DNA from: Synechococcus sp. A18-25c
GTDB taxonomy: Bacteria; Cyanobacteriota; Cyanobacteriia; PCC-6307; Cyanobiaceae
Direction of reading: 5' to 3'
NCBI RefSeq assembly: GCF_014280035.1
Contig: NZ_CP047957.1
Span: forward strand, 806,001-870,000
DNA: 64,000 bases
The notes below the pieces were generated by a model that was given only the letters and a program-made list of their open reading frames with translations, was not told the origin of the DNA and made no database searches. Both the position numbers and the translations under genes were made by a program. This document shows, piece after piece, positions 18,850 through 29,133 of this stretch. Position 1 is the first letter of the stretch. Each line of letters opens with the position of its first letter.

Positions 18850-19836
18850 ATGAGATGGCGTCGTTCATTGGCATTGCGCTTGCTCGCTGCGTCCCTGCTG
18901 CTGTCCCTTCCGTCACTGCAGGCTCCGGTGCAACCTCAGGAGCTGCTTCCACCTCAGGCGCCTCTGACCTTCGACCGGTCGCTGGAATCTCTGGAGCGCA
19001 ATCAGGTGATCACACCGCAGGAGCGTCGACAGCTTGAAACCGGTGATGTCAGCCGACCAATCAACGTGCCGGCATTCCAGCAGGCCTGTCGCAGTGGTGC
19101 CTTGTCACGCCAGGAATGCAACGGTGGCGTCGCCGTGCGTGGTCGTGGGGTTCGCTCGCCCCGAATTGTCTGGAATGGCCGCGATGAGTTGCTCACCGGA
19201 CTGCGTCGTCTTGGACCGGATGGTCAGCCCTTACCCCCGATTTCGGTCCCCGTGGGCGCTCTTCTCGCGGGACCGTCTCCCGGATTCCGGCTGGACTCGG
19301 TCTTTGCGGTGTCACCGCGTCCTGCTTCCGTCGCAGGCAATGGCGATCGCCAGCTGTTGTTCCCGATCATCGGGTCCGCCATCACCACGAGTGAGTTCGG
19401 ATGGCGCCTCCATCCGATCGTGGGCCAATGGCTGATGCATGCCGGCAAGGATTTTGCTGCGCCGGAAGGGACTCCCGTCGTGGCAGCACTCTCGGGCCGT
19501 GTGCTCAGCAGTGGTTTGGCCGGCGGCTACGGCATCGCCATTGAACTGGAACATGAACTGCCCCGCCGCAGAACGCTCTACGGCCATCTCTCCGAGCTGT
19601 ATGTGAAGGCCGGCCAGACGGTGCGCCAAGGAGAGGTGATCGGTCGGGTCGGTAGCACTGGTCTAAGTACGGGACCGCATCTTCACTTTGAGTTGCGCCA
19701 GCCGCAGTCAGGCGGATGGGTGGCCAAGGATCCAGGCGATCTGGACCTTAATCCGCTGACGGCCTCCGGCGCTGATGCAGTGTCGTTGCTGGTGGCCCAG
19801 CTGATGAACAGTCTTGAGCGGCCAGAGGGGTCATGA
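18850..19836 (+). CDS. Secreted M23-family (LytM-type) peptidase
   Basis: 328-residue exported protein. The signal sequence (ALRLLAASLLLSLPS) is followed by a linker and a C-terminal M23 domain with MHAGKDFAAPEGTPV and the zinc-binding GPHLHFELR near residues 275-283. It probably cuts peptidoglycan cross-links or serves as an activator of amidases. Start MRWRRSL at 18850 lies 10 bp after birA. It meets the response regulator tail to tail. Confidence 0.88.
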   Translation: MRWRRSLALRLLAASLLLSLPSLQAPVQPQELLPPQAPLTFDRSLESLERNQVITPQERRQLETGDVSRPINVPAFQQACRSGALSRQECNGGVAVRGRGVRSPRIVWNGRDELLTGLRRLGPDGQPLPPISVPVGALLAGPSPGFRLDSVFAVSPRPASVAGNGDRQLLFPIIGSAITTSEFGWRLHPIVGQWLMHAGKDFAAPEGTPVVAALSGRVLSSGLAGGYGIAIELEHELPRRRTLYGHLSELYVKAGQTVRQGEVIGRVGSTGLSTGPHLHFELRQPQSGGWVAKDPGDLDLNPLTASGADAVSLLVAQLMNSLERPEGS

Positions 19837-19869
19837 CGCCGACGATCGGCTGTCAATGCGCATGATGAA

Positions 19870-20571
19870 TCACACACCGCGAACAGTGTGGATCAAAGGA
19901 GGCAACTCCTTCGATTCAATTTTCTGACGCAGATAGCGGATGTACACATCCAGCAGATTGTCGTCGCCGTAGAAGTTTTCGCCCCAAACACCGCGCATGA
20001 TTTCGGCCCGTTCCAGCACCTTGCCCTGACCACGCATCAGGAAGTTCAGCAGCTCGTATTCCTTGACCGACAGCTGAATCATGCGGCCTGACCTGCAGAC
20101 ATCCCGGGTGTTGGTGTTCATGGTGAGATCCCCCACCTGGAGAGTTTCTGGTTGAGCGGCTTCGCCATCACCGCCAGAGAAGCTGATCGCGCGTCGTTGC
20201 ATGGCCCTGAGCCTGGCCATCAACTCTTCGATCGAGAACGGCTTGATCAGGTAGTCGTCTACGCCTGCATCCAGTGCTGTGACGCGATCCGCGACGTCAT
20301 CGTGTCCCGTCAACATCAGGATCGGTGTGGTGATGCCACTGCTGCGCATGCGTTGACAGATGTCCACGCCACTGAAGTCCGGAAGATTCCAGTCCAGAAC
20401 AATCAAGTCGGGAGCGGGTTCGGTGCGGGCACGGATCAGGCCACTGGCACCATCAGCGGCCACCTCCACGGCGTAGCCCTCCACCTCCAGCTCCATGGAC
20501 AACAGTTCTGTGAGTCTGGCTTCGTCATCCACAAGAAGGAGTCGGGTCTTCGTTGTAGTGGAGGACGCCAT
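19870..20571 (-). CDS. OmpR/PhoB-type response regulator, C-terminus cut short
   Basis: Two-component DNA-binding regulator. The receiver domain has acidic pair DD (15-16), phosphoacceptor Asp60 in LIVLDWNLP, and KPFS. The effector is an OmpR winged helix with SVKEYELLNFLMRGQGKVLERAEIM. The frame stops at TGA after HTVRGV, exactly where relatives read a glycine (GVGF or GVGY) then LR. Continuing past the TGA gives FIMRIDSRSSAS to a second stop at 19831. It follows the ABC ATPase by 29 bp. Sensor partner is not in the window. Confidence 0.88.
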   Translation of the reverse strand: MASSTTTKTRLLLVDDEARLTELLSMELEVEGYAVEVAADGASGLIRARTEPAPDLIVLDWNLPDFSGVDICQRMRSSGITTPILMLTGHDDVADRVTALDAGVDDYLIKPFSIEELMARLRAMQRRAISFSGGDGEAAQPETLQVGDLTMNTNTRDVCRSGRMIQLSVKEYELLNFLMRGQGKVLERAEIMRGVWGENFYGDDNLLDVYIRYLRQKIESKELPPLIHTVRGV

Positions 20572-20600
20572 GTTGGCCAGCTCACTCGCGCCCAGACTAA

Positions 20601-21356
20601 TCAGCTTGTCCCGGGCTTCCCAGCTGATTTGGGGCGCTCGTTCCAGCGCTCGATGCGACCGTCGCGGAAATGGGCCACCCGCTCGGCTCGCGCGGCGACG
20701 TCATCTTCATGGGTCACGAGCACCAACGTGATCCCCTGAGCATGCAGTGCATCAAACAGGTTGAGCACATCGTCGGTGGTGCGGGAATCCAATGCTCCGG
20801 TGGGTTCATCTGCCAGCAGCAGGCTCGGCTGGTTGATGATGGCTCTGGCAATGGCGACACGCTGCTGTTGGCCGCCGGACAGCTGGTTAGGACGGTTCTG
20901 CATGCGATCTGCCAGACCGACGCGATCCAGGGCTTGGCTGGCTTTCTCGCGTCGTTGCTGGGCGGGCACTCCCGCGTAGATCATCGGCAGCATCACGTTT
21001 TCCAGTGCTGTCGCATGGGGCAGCAGGTGGAACTGCTGAAACACGAATCCCAGCTGCTGATTGCGCAGGTCAGCCAGAGCATCATCGTCAAGATCCTCAA
21101 CAGCGTTCCCATTGAGGCAGTAGGACCCTCCGCTGGGTCGATCCAGGCAGCCCAGGATGTTCATGGCCGTGCTTTTGCCTGATCCGCTGGCCCCCATCAC
21201 GGCCACATAATCGCCCTGACGAACGGTGAGATCGAGTTGATCAAGTGCTTTGACCAACCCAGCACCATTCCCGTAGACCTTGTCAACGCCGCGCAGTTCT
21301 GCGACAGGAAGCCTTGCGACTGCCGTTGATTTATCCAAGGGTTGTTCCGGAAACAC
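20601..21356 (-). CDS. ABC transporter ATPase, LolD/MacB-like
   Basis: 251-residue nucleotide-binding subunit. Walker [11 protein letters not shown]-loop FQQFHLLP, signature [14 protein letters not shown] and Walker [10 protein letters not shown] are all intact, and H-loop THEDD is present. This subfamily usually pairs with FtsX-like permeases, but none is adjacent. GTG at 21354-21356 is chosen because AGGAGG stands 9 nt upstream; it overlaps the end of ndhB by 26 bp. Confidence 0.88.
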   Translation of the reverse strand: MFPEQPLDKSTAVARLPVAELRGVDKVYGNGAGLVKALDQLDLTVRQGDYVAVMGASGSGKSTAMNILGCLDRPSGGSYCLNGNAVEDLDDDALADLRNQQLGFVFQQFHLLPHATALENVMLPMIYAGVPAQQRREKASQALDRVGLADRMQNRPNQLSGGQQQRVAIARAIINQPSLLLADEPTGALDSRTTDDVLNLFDALHAQGITLVLVTHEDDVAARAERVAHFRDGRIERWNERPKSAGKPGTS

Positions 21357-22902
21357 TGGCGATCGCCTCCTGCAGCAGTGGAGTGCCGGCGACAGCATCG
21401 CTAGCCCATTGGAAGAGGGGATTGGACAGGATTCCACCGATCGCGGTGATCACTACGCAGGTAACCAGGGCCACGCGCAGGGGTGGAAGGCCAAGGGTGT
21501 CCCACTGGATGGCGGGGTAAGCCTTCACCACTTCAGAGGCCTCCTGAGGCTCCTTGACCACCATCATCTTGATCACACCGATGTAGTAGTAGATCGAGAT
21601 CACCGAAGTGATCAGGCCCACCACCACCAGTAGGTACTGCTGATCGGCCCAGCCAGCGAAGAACAGGTAGATCTTGCCAAAGAAGCCAAGCATCGGCGGA
21701 ATGCCACCCAGGGAGAGCAGGCAAAGGCTGAGGCCCAGGGTGATCAGCGGATCCTTTTGATAAAGGCCCGCGTAATCGGAAATTCGATCACTGCCGGTGC
21801 GAATGGAGAAGAGGATGATGCAGGCGAAGGCCCCCAGATTCATGAACAGGTAGGCCGCCGTGTAGAGGATCATTGCGGCGAAACCGTCTTCCGTCCCGCA
21901 GACCAGTCCGATCATCACGAAGCCGGCCTGACCAATGGAGCTATAAGCCAGCATTCGCTTCATCGAGGTTTGCGCCAAAGCCACGACGTTGCCAAGCGTC
22001 ATGCTCAACACGGCCAGAACGGTGAAGAGCAGTTTCCACTGGGTGTCGAAGCTGCCGAAGCAGCCCACCAGCAGGCGCAAGGCCAGAGCAAAGCCCGCCG
22101 CTTTGGAACCCACGGAAAGGAAGGCCACCACAGGGGTGGGAGAGCCTTCGTAAACATCGGGGGTCCACTGATGAAAGGGCACGGCCGCAATCTTGAACGC
22201 CACGGTGGCCAGCACGAACACCAGCGCTAGAGCCGCCAGGGGGGTTGGACTGGTCAGCAGCGACTGACCGATTACCTCAAGACTTGTGGAGCCGCTGAGC
22301 CCGTACAGCAGGGAGGAGCCGTAAAGAAATACTGCCGCCGCGGCTGAGCCCACCAGGAGATATTTCAGAGCTGCTTCTGAGCTGCGCGCGTCGCCCTTCA
22401 TGTAGCCGGAGAGCAGATAGCTAGCGACGGATAGCGTCTCTAGAGACACAAAGACACTCACCAGATCGGTGGCTCCGCAGAGCAGCATTGCTCCGAGCGT
22501 GGCCGCTAGCAGGATTGCGGCATATTCCCCGACCGGGGTGCCTCCCTGTTCGGCGTAGCGCCAGCTGATCAGCAGCGACAGCAGGGTGGATGCTGCCACC
22601 ACGGCGCGGAAGGCGATGGCCAGATGATCCGGCAGGAACGCCCCGAGAAAGGAGCTCTCCAGTGGTGCATTCCATTGCAGGGCAAGCAGCACCAGAGCCG
22701 TGCCAAGGCCGGCATAGCAGATGGGTGGAACCCAGCGAACAGAAACCTTTTCACCGGCCAGATCCACCAGCAAGGTGGCGAGCATGGCGAGGAGGACTGC
22801 ACCCTCGGGGGCGACGGCTCCAGCGTTCAACGCCAGGTTCAGCAGGTCACCAGGGGCTGCCAACGCCTGGGTGGAAAGAAACAAAGCACCCAATTCGGGC
22901 AT
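21331..22902 (-). CDS. ndhB: NAD(P)H-quinone oxidoreductase subunit 2
   Basis: Proton-pumping membrane subunit of the cyanobacterial NDH-1 complex used in respiration, cyclic electron flow and CO2 uptake. The 523-residue product has many membrane helices and family motifs such as [20 protein letters not shown] and [26 protein letters not shown] is the start. The longer frame upstream lacks membrane character. It is divergent from topA across 127 bp. Confidence 0.95.
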   Translation of the reverse strand: MPELGALFLSTQALAAPGDLLNLALNAGAVAPEGAVLLAMLATLLVDLAGEKVSVRWVPPICYAGLGTALVLLALQWNAPLESSFLGAFLPDHLAIAFRAVVAASTLLSLLISWRYAEQGGTPVGEYAAILLAATLGAMLLCGATDLVSVFVSLETLSVASYLLSGYMKGDARSSEAALKYLLVGSAAAAVFLYGSSLLYGLSGSTSLEVIGQSLLTSPTPLAALALVFVLATVAFKIAAVPFHQWTPDVYEGSPTPVVAFLSVGSKAAGFALALRLLVGCFGSFDTQWKLLFTVLAVLSMTLGNVVALAQTSMKRMLAYSSIGQAGFVMIGLVCGTEDGFAAMILYTAAYLFMNLGAFACIILFSIRTGSDRISDYAGLYQKDPLITLGLSLCLLSLGGIPPMLGFFGKIYLFFAGWADQQYLLVVVGLITSVISIYYYIGVIKMMVVKEPQEASEVVKAYPAIQWDTLGLPPLRVALVTCVVITAIGGILSNPLFQWASDAVAGTPLLQEAIASVSGTTLG

Positions 22903-23029
22903 GGCGCGCGCAGGGCAGAGCGGTTCGGGTGACTGTAGCTGCGCTTTCGTTCTGGCTTGTGGCTTCCGATCAATTCGCTGCAGCCGGCGCGACGGTGCGA
23001 TAAAGAGGGTGACGGTTACCTGCCCCCCT

Positions 23030-25747
23030 TTGGCGCACACCCTGGTCATCGTTGAGAGCCCCACCAAGGCCCGCACCATCCGTGGATTCCTCCCCAAGGA
23101 CTTCCGAGTGGAGGCCTCGATGGGACATGTGCGCGACCTTCCCAACAACGCGAGTGAGATTCCTGCTGCTCAAAAGGGGCAAAAGTGGGCCAATCTCGGC
23201 GTCAACACGGAAGCAGACTTCGAGCCCCTATACGTGGTTCCGAAGGACAAAAAAAAGACTGTGAAAGAGCTGAAGGATGCGCTCAAGGGTGCCGATCAGC
23301 TGCTTCTGGCAACGGATGAAGACCGGGAGGGAGAAAGCATCAGCTGGCATCTGCTGCAGCTGTTAGCGCCGAAGGTGCCGGTGAAGCGCATGGTGTTTCA
23401 CGAGATCACCAAAGAGGCCATCGGTCGCGCGCTTGAGCAGACCCGGGAGCTCGACATGGAGCTGGTCCACGCCCAGGAAACGCGCCGCATTCTCGACCGA
23501 CTGGTCGGATACACCCTCTCGCCGCTGTTGTGGAAGAAAGTGGCCTGGGGGCTCTCGGCCGGGCGGGTGCAGTCGGTGGCCGTGCGTTTGCTGGTGCAGC
23601 GCGAACGGGCTCGGCGTGCGTTCCGCAGTGGCAGCTACTGGGACTTGAAGGCGGCTCTTGAGCAGTCCGGCACGCGTTTCGATGCCAAGCTCACCCATCT
23701 CGAAGGGCAACGGATCGCCACCGGCAATGACTTCGACGAGAGCACAGGTGGACTGAAGGAGGGCAGCAAGGTCCGATTGCTGAGTGAGGGCGATGCCCGC
23801 ACGCTGTCAGAAGCTGTGAAAGCCGCCGCCTGGGCTGTCACCACGGTGGAGGAGAAGCCCACGGTGCGCAGGCCCGTGCCGCCGTTCACCACCAGCACCC
23901 TGCAGCAGGAATCCAACAGAAAGCTGCGTCTGTCGGCGCGCGAGACCATGCGGTGTGCACAAGGTCTCTATGAGCGTGGCTTCATCACCTACATGCGCAC
24001 TGATTCGGTGCATCTCTCCGACCAAGCCATCAGTGCGGCCCGTAGCTGCGTGGAGTCCCGCTACGGCAAGGAGTATCTGAGCAAAGCCCCTCGGCAGTTC
24101 AGCACAAAAGCTCGCAATGCGCAGGAGGCTCATGAGGCGATTCGCCCTGCCGGTGAGAGCTTCCGTGCTCCCCAGGAGACCGGACTCGATGGCCGGGATT
24201 TAGCCCTCTACGAATTGATCTGGAAACGCACGGTGGCGAGCCAGATGGCCGAGGCGCGCCTCACCATGCTGTCGGTGGATCTCAGTGCTGCGGAGGCCGT
24301 GTTCCGCGCTAGTGGCAAGCGAATTGATTTTCCCGGATTCTTCCGTGCTTACGTCGAGGGCAGCGACGATCCCGATGCTGCGCTGGAGGGCCAGGAAGTG
24401 CTGCTGCCGGCCTTGAAGGTTGGTGATGCTCCCAACCTTCAAGAGGTGGAAGCGCTCGGTCATCAAACTCAGCCACCGGCCCGTTTTTCCGAAGCTTCCC
24501 TCGTGAAGATGCTCGAGAAGGAAGGCATCGGCCGGCCATCCACCTATGCGTCCATTATCGGCACGATCGTGGATCGCGGGTACGCCTCTCTCCTCAACAA
24601 CTCACTCACTCCGAGCTTCACGGCCTTTGCGGTGACGGCGCTCCTGGAGGAGCATTTCCCCGATCTCGTCGACACCTCCTTCACGGCCCGAATGGAGAAC
24701 ACGCTGGATGAGATCTCCCATGGCAAGGTGCAGTGGCTGCCTTACCTGGAAGGTTTCTACAAAGGCGATGAGGGCCTGGAGTCCCAGGTGCACCAACGGG
24801 AAGGTGACATCGACCCGGGGGCATCACGCACCATCGATCTCGAGGGTCTTCCCTGCGTGGTCCGCATCGGCCGTTTCGGTGCCTACCTGGAGGCGAAACG
24901 TGTCGGTGACGATGGCGAAGAGGAGCTGATCAAGGCCACTCTTCCCCGCGAGATCACTCCTGCCGATCTTGATCAAGAGCAGGCCGAACTCATTTTGAAG
25001 CAGAAGGCCGATGGGCCTGAAGCTCTTGGCGAAGATCCCGAAACCGGTGATCTGGTTTATCTGCTGTTCGGTCAGTACGGCCCCTATGTGCAGCGGGGTC
25101 AGGTCAGCGACGACAACCCCAAGCCCAAGCGCGCTTCGCTGCCGAAGGGCGTCAAACCCGAGGATCTCAGTCTTGACGATGCGCTGGGCTTACTCCGCTT
25201 ACCCCGTCTGCTTGGTGAGCACCCTGATGGCGGCAGGGTGCAGGCCGGTCTCGGCCGTTTCGGGCCCTATGTGGTTTGGGACAAGGGCAAAGGGGAAAAG
25301 GATTACCGCTCCCTCAAGGGTGATGACGACGTGCTTGCCGTTGGACTCACCCGTGCCATTGAGCTGTTGGCCATGCCCAAGCGTGGCCGCGGCGGCCGCA
25401 CGGCGCTCAAGGATCTGGGCAAGCCTGACGGCAGCGATGAGACCGTGCAGGTCTACGACGGTCCCTACGGGCTCTATGTGAAGCAGGGCAAGGTCAATGC
25501 CTCTTTACCTGAAGGCAAGGGGGCTGACGACATCACCCTGAAGGAGGCGGTGGAACTTCTTGCGGCCAAAGCGGCCACCAAAAAGAGCAGTCGCAAGTCG
25601 GCATCGGCGAAGAAGCCAGCCGCCAAGAAATCAACAGCGAAAAAGCCAGCGGCCAAGAAGCCTGCCGCCAAGAAGCCCCCGGCTACCACCAAATCGGGTC
25701 GGCTTCGCGCCAGTGCCGTGCGCGTGATCCGGCCCGCCGATTCCTGA
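23030..25747 (+). CDS. topA: DNA topoisomerase I with lysine/alanine-rich tail
   Basis: Type IA topoisomerase that relaxes negative supercoils. The N terminus [20 protein letters not shown] starts at a TTG; the Toprim acidic motif DEDREGE and the active tyrosine in [14 protein letters not shown] (Tyr321) are present. The C-terminal region has repeated 'GRFGPYV' type domains instead of zinc fingers. The last 60 residues are rich in K and A (KKPAAKK repeats), like a histone H1 tail. A GTG 21 bp earlier is an alternative start. Confidence 0.94.
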   Translation: MAHTLVIVESPTKARTIRGFLPKDFRVEASMGHVRDLPNNASEIPAAQKGQKWANLGVNTEADFEPLYVVPKDKKKTVKELKDALKGADQLLLATDEDREGESISWHLLQLLAPKVPVKRMVFHEITKEAIGRALEQTRELDMELVHAQETRRILDRLVGYTLSPLLWKKVAWGLSAGRVQSVAVRLLVQRERARRAFRSGSYWDLKAALEQSGTRFDAKLTHLEGQRIATGNDFDESTGGLKEGSKVRLLSEGDARTLSEAVKAAAWAVTTVEEKPTVRRPVPPFTTSTLQQESNRKLRLSARETMRCAQGLYERGFITYMRTDSVHLSDQAISAARSCVESRYGKEYLSKAPRQFSTKARNAQEAHEAIRPAGESFRAPQETGLDGRDLALYELIWKRTVASQMAEARLTMLSVDLSAAEAVFRASGKRIDFPGFFRAYVEGSDDPDAALEGQEVLLPALKVGDAPNLQEVEALGHQTQPPARFSEASLVKMLEKEGIGRPSTYASIIGTIVDRGYASLLNNSLTPSFTAFAVTALLEEHFPDLVDTSFTARMENTLDEISHGKVQWLPYLEGFYKGDEGLESQVHQREGDIDPGASRTIDLEGLPCVVRIGRFGAYLEAKRVGDDGEEELIKATLPREITPADLDQEQAELILKQKADGPEALGEDPETGDLVYLLFGQYGPYVQRGQVSDDNPKPKRASLPKGVKPEDLSLDDALGLLRLPRLLGEHPDGGRVQAGLGRFGPYVVWDKGKGEKDYRSLKGDDDVLAVGLTRAIELLAMPKRGRGGRTALKDLGKPDGSDETVQVYDGPYGLYVKQGKVNASLPEGKGADDITLKEAVELLAAKAATKKSSRKSASAKKPAAKKSTAKKPAAKKPAAKKPPATTKSGRLRASAVRVIRPADS
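25605..25680 (+). repeat. Degenerate AAGAAGCC repeat coding the TopA tail
   Basis: Tandem near-copies of a 12-15 bp unit (GCCAAGAAGCC variants) code the KKPAAKK tail of TopA. Slippage at such a tract could vary tail length between strains. Confidence 0.6.
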
Positions 25748-26295
25748 TGGACATCCGGCGGTTTTCTTCGGCGCTGCTGCCCCTGGTGGTGCTGCTTCAG
25801 GCGTGCTCCAGCACCCCGTTCGGTCAGCAGCTCTCTGAGAGTTTCGATGGGCAGACTGCTGCGGACGTGCCCACCGCTGCACCCTCCCAACCTGAACCGT
25901 CCCAATCCCAACAGGCCCAGGCCACGGAGTCGAAGGACGATGGGTCCGATCGCGCTGCTGAACAGGAGCCGCCGAAGGATCCAACCATTTCGGAACCTCA
26001 GCAAGTCAGCGCCGATCAGCCGGTACCAACCAAGGATGTTCAGCCAGCAGATGGCCAGCCAGCAGATGGTCAGCCAGCCGAAGCGCGCGCGGTGCCGGAG
26101 CGGACCCGTCCTTATCGGATCATCATTCGCTTGTCAGCTGCTGATCCAGCGGCACCGGCAGAGGGGGTCACGGAAGCTCTGCGGCGCGCGGGAATCGGTT
26201 TCGAGGTGGAAACGATTGAGAAAGTTCCTGCGCGAGAGCTGAATCCGTCCCCCAGCGCTCAGCCGTCCAGCACGCAGCGACAGCCCGCCTCCTGA
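25747..26295 (+). CDS. Proline/glutamine-rich lipoprotein, unknown function
   Basis: 182 residues with a lipobox LLQAC (about residues 16-20), so likely lipid-modified and periplasmic. A low-complexity linker (about 35-120, rich in P, Q, E, D) leads to a small folded region RPYRIIIRLSAADPAAPAEGVTEALRRAGIGFEVE (positions about 119-155). It has a TGATG overlap with topA and another with the DUF2232 gene. I do not recognise a family. Confidence 0.65.
   Translation: MDIRRFSSALLPLVVLLQACSSTPFGQQLSESFDGQTAADVPTAAPSQPEPSQSQQAQATESKDDGSDRAAEQEPPKDPTISEPQQVSADQPVPTKDVQPADGQPADGQPAEARAVPERTRPYRIIIRLSAADPAAPAEGVTEALRRAGIGFEVETIEKVPARELNPSPSAQPSSTQRQPAS
26041..26080 (+). repeat. 15-bp tandem repeat in lipoprotein linker
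   Basis: CAGCCAGCAGATGGC (26041-26055) and CAGCCAGCAGATGGT (26056-26070) are followed by a partial third unit; they encode repeated QPADG. Confidence 0.7.
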
Positions 26296-26939
26296 TGCCT
26301 CCAGCCCTCAGTCGTCGTCAGGCTCTGCGCATGATGGAGTCCTCTTACCTAGCGGCCGCGGCCGCGTTGATCTGGCTGGCTCTCTACTACCTGCCGGTTG
26401 GCGGTGCGTTGTTCCGGCTCGCCCTGCCGCTTCCGTTGGCCTTGCTGACAGTGCGTCGCGGCGGCCGCGCTGGTGTCGAGGGGCTTGCGGTGGCGATTCT
26501 GCTGCTGATCGCCCTAATGGGGCCCGTCCGCGGCCCCCTAATGCTCTTCCCCTACGGCTTGTTGTCGGTCTGGTTGGGCTGGTGCTGGTTGCATCGACGC
26601 AGCTGGTGGCTGAGCTGGGGCATCGGTCTGCTCGTCGGTGCGGCGGGCTTTCTGGTGAGGGTTGTGGCGCTGTCGTTGCTGGTGGGAGAAAACCTGTGGC
26701 TGGTCATCACCCGGGCTGGGGCTGGCCTGCTAGATCGCCTGCTGGATCTTTTGCAACTGCCCGTGGCTCCAGATCTGCTGCTCGTGCAGCTCATGGCTCT
26801 CGCACTCGTGCTGATCCAGCAGCTCGTGTATGTACTGGCGCTGCATGCTCTGGCTTACTGGATCTTCCCTCGGCTGCAGGCTCCTGTGCCTGAGCCGCCT
26901 CCGCTTCTGCATGGACTGGTTGCCCTCGATCCTCTCTGA
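26295..26939 (+). CDS. DUF2232 membrane protein
   Basis: 214-residue integral membrane protein with about seven hydrophobic segments and few charges, matching cyanobacterial DUF2232 proteins. The family is loosely similar to substrate-binding S components of ECF vitamin transporters, but no such motif is certain here. Its end overlaps the CobT-like gene by 29 bp, so co-expression is expected. Confidence 0.75.
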   Translation: MPPALSRRQALRMMESSYLAAAAALIWLALYYLPVGGALFRLALPLPLALLTVRRGGRAGVEGLAVAILLLIALMGPVRGPLMLFPYGLLSVWLGWCWLHRRSWWLSWGIGLLVGAAGFLVRVVALSLLVGENLWLVITRAGAGLLDRLLDLLQLPVAPDLLLVQLMALALVLIQQLVYVLALHALAYWIFPRLQAPVPEPPPLLHGLVALDPL

Positions 26940-28113
26940 ACGGCTTGCGGCCAGCCAGCGGCTGACAGGCACGCCGGTTCCGGCTGCAGCGGCACCGTTC
27001 CTGCAGTCTTGGTGTGATCCATCCAGGCCTCTGCCGGATCTGTTGCTGCTGCTGGCTGGCACCAGAACCGCGGAAACCAATGGGATCTCTGCTGCTGGAT
27101 GTACCCCAGAAGCCCGTCGCACCACGGCCCTCGCCGATGCGGAATTGCTGCTGAACGGACCGTCGGTGGCTCCGCGTTGGCCGCTGCCTCCTCTTCCTGC
27201 TGGTGTTTCACCGGCTCTCATCAGCTGGGTCATGTGTGATCAGCTTGGTCTTCATCCGCAGGTGGCGGCGCTAGGGCTGTCTTTGCCGCCACCGTTCGCC
27301 CATTTGCGCTGTGAGCCGCCTGAGTTCGGCCCGGCGGACTGCGTGTCCACGGGGCACGCCATGGAGCTCAAACGGGTGCGCCAGTTGCTGCAGCGTGGTC
27401 ACCGGCTCGGCAGTCGATTGCGGCATCCGTTGCTTCTGGCGGAATGCGTCCCGGGCGGAACGACCACGGCCCTGGCGGTGCTGACCGGTCTAGGTCTGCC
27501 GGTGGACACCCTGGTGAGCGGCAGCGCCTTGCACCCCCCCATGACGCTCAAGCAGACCCTGGTTCGGCAAGGGCTTGCGTCATGTTCAACGGGCTCCGAC
27601 GTTGACATTGGGGTGTTGCTGGCTGCAGTCGGTGATCCGTTTCAGGCCTTTGCGACGGGGCTGCTCCTCGGTGTAGTGGAGGCGGATCAGCCGGTGTTGC
27701 TCGCCGGGGGCAGCCAGATGGCTGCAGTGCTGGCCTTAGCACTTCAGGCCCTGCCGCCCTCTGCGCGCCAAGGCCTCTCCAACCAGGTGCTGTTGGGCAC
27801 CACGGCTTGGCTGGCCGCTGAGTGTCTCCAGGCTTCAGCCGGCCCCTCATCACTGATGGTGTTGTTGCGCAACTTGGAGCAGCATTTCTCGGTGTCGTTG
27901 CAGGCTTATGCCGCCGGGCTGCGTTTCAGCAACAGCCAGCAGCCACGGTTGCGAGATTTTGAGCAAGGTCACGTGAAGGAGGGCGTCGGTGCGGGGGGGC
28001 TCACCCTTCTGGCCCAGTGGCGTGGTCTTCCGCTCAGTCGCCTGGGGATTGCCTGTGATCGTGCAGTGGATCAATTGCTGGCCCATGGACACCACAACCG
28101 GGCTGCCCCGTAG
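26911..28113 (+). CDS. cobT: CobT-like nicotinate-nucleotide phosphoribosyltransferase (TIGR00303 type)
   Basis: 400-residue protein of the CobT-related family found in cyanobacteria and archaea, expected to activate the lower-ligand base of a cobamide. Seen motifs are ECVPGGTTTALAVLTGLGLP (about 176-195), LVSGSALHPP and a C-terminal LNQLLAHG-like end. ATG at 26911 is used; longer frame lies in the DUF2232 gene. Marine Synechococcus are known to make pseudocobalamin with adenine, so adenine may be the base here (knowledge plus inference). Confidence 0.8.
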   Translation: MDWLPSILSERLAASQRLTGTPVPAAAAPFLQSWCDPSRPLPDLLLLLAGTRTAETNGISAAGCTPEARRTTALADAELLLNGPSVAPRWPLPPLPAGVSPALISWVMCDQLGLHPQVAALGLSLPPPFAHLRCEPPEFGPADCVSTGHAMELKRVRQLLQRGHRLGSRLRHPLLLAECVPGGTTTALAVLTGLGLPVDTLVSGSALHPPMTLKQTLVRQGLASCSTGSDVDIGVLLAAVGDPFQAFATGLLLGVVEADQPVLLAGGSQMAAVLALALQALPPSARQGLSNQVLLGTTAWLAAECLQASAGPSSLMVLLRNLEQHFSVSLQAYAAGLRFSNSQQPRLRDFEQGHVKEGVGAGGLTLLAQWRGLPLSRLGIACDRAVDQLLAHGHHNRAAP

Positions 28114-28122
28114 GTTCAAACC

Positions 28123-29133
28123 ATGAAGGCTGCTGTCCCCCCAGAGTTCCCGCTGAATCGCCGTCGCTTTCTCCAGCTCGCTGCCCTCACCGCCGCAGCC
28201 GGTCTTAGTGGCTGCAGCCGCGGCAATGCTGTGCCCACCCTGAGAGCCTCAGCGGACACCCTGCCTGCACTCTGGCGTCGCCGTCTTCCCTCCCCCTGGG
28301 CGTTCTCTCCCTTCAGCAAGGCTGCTGAGGTTGCTGATGTTTGGCCTCCATCCACCGATCTCCTGGCTCTGACCGATGGTTGGTTAGCAGGTCTTGCGCC
28401 ATCGCGGCTTCAGGCGATCGCCACATCTCCGCTTGAAAGCCAACTGGGTCGACTCGGCCAGCGGTTTCTGGCTGACACCCCCGAGGCCTGGTCGGGTCTG
28501 ATGCTGCCGGTGGGATTCAGTCCCTGGGTGATGTTGATCCGCCGCGAAAGCGGCACTGCGCCGGATCTGGATGCAGGCTGGAACATCCTTTTGGACCCGG
28601 CGTTCGAGGGCAAGCTGCTGCTGCCATCCAGTCCAAGACTGTTGGTCTCTTTGGCGGATCGGATCAGCGGACCTGACCCGCTGCGTCGTCTCCGTGCTGC
28701 TGCACTCAGCTTTGACGACCGCTTTGCGTTGAACTGGTTGTTGCAGGGTGAAGCCCGGCTGGCGGTTCTGCCCTTGCAGCGCTGCATGGGTGCCCTGCAG
28801 CGCGATCCGCGTTTGATGGTCGTGCTGCCGCAGCAAGGGGCTCCTCTGCACTGGACGTTGCTGCTGCGACCGACGGGGACCGCCGAGCCAGTGCCGCAGG
28901 CTTGGGTGGAGGAAGCCTGGACCCCCCCGCTTCTGCCGCGGATGTTGTCTCAGGGTTGGATTCCACCTCTCCCAGCAGCCACGCTTGCTGCCGCCGCCAA
29001 TCGGGTCCCCAGCCGCCTGCTGCCCGCTTTGCTGCCACCCGCGACGGTCTGGGATGCCTGCTGGACCTTGTTCCCCTTGGATCCTTCCCAGACGTTGCCG
29101 CTGCAGGTTCGCTGGAACGCTTCAGCCCCATAG
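28123..29133 (+). CDS. Tat-exported substrate-binding-like protein
   Basis: 336 residues with a twin-arginine type leader NRRRFLQLAALTAAAGLSGC, whose final Cys could be a lipobox. The mature part resembles polyamine/iron-type ABC binding proteins: NILLDPAFEGKLLLPSS and a hinge-like FALNWLLQGEARLAVLPL. No ATPase or permease is adjacent, so the ligand is unknown. It starts 10 bp after cobT and overlaps the aldo/keto reductase by 12 bp tail to tail. Confidence 0.72.
   Translation: MKAAVPPEFPLNRRRFLQLAALTAAAGLSGCSRGNAVPTLRASADTLPALWRRRLPSPWAFSPFSKAAEVADVWPPSTDLLALTDGWLAGLAPSRLQAIATSPLESQLGRLGQRFLADTPEAWSGLMLPVGFSPWVMLIRRESGTAPDLDAGWNILLDPAFEGKLLLPSSPRLLVSLADRISGPDPLRRLRAAALSFDDRFALNWLLQGEARLAVLPLQRCMGALQRDPRLMVVLPQQGAPLHWTLLLRPTGTAEPVPQAWVEEAWTPPLLPRMLSQGWIPPLPAATLAAAANRVPSRLLPALLPPATVWDACWTLFPLDPSQTLPLQVRWNASAP

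Noticed and set aside
26352-26365. 14-bp palindrome GCGGCCGCGGCCGC
   Set aside because: It lies in DUF2232 codons for alanine; explained by GC-rich coding.
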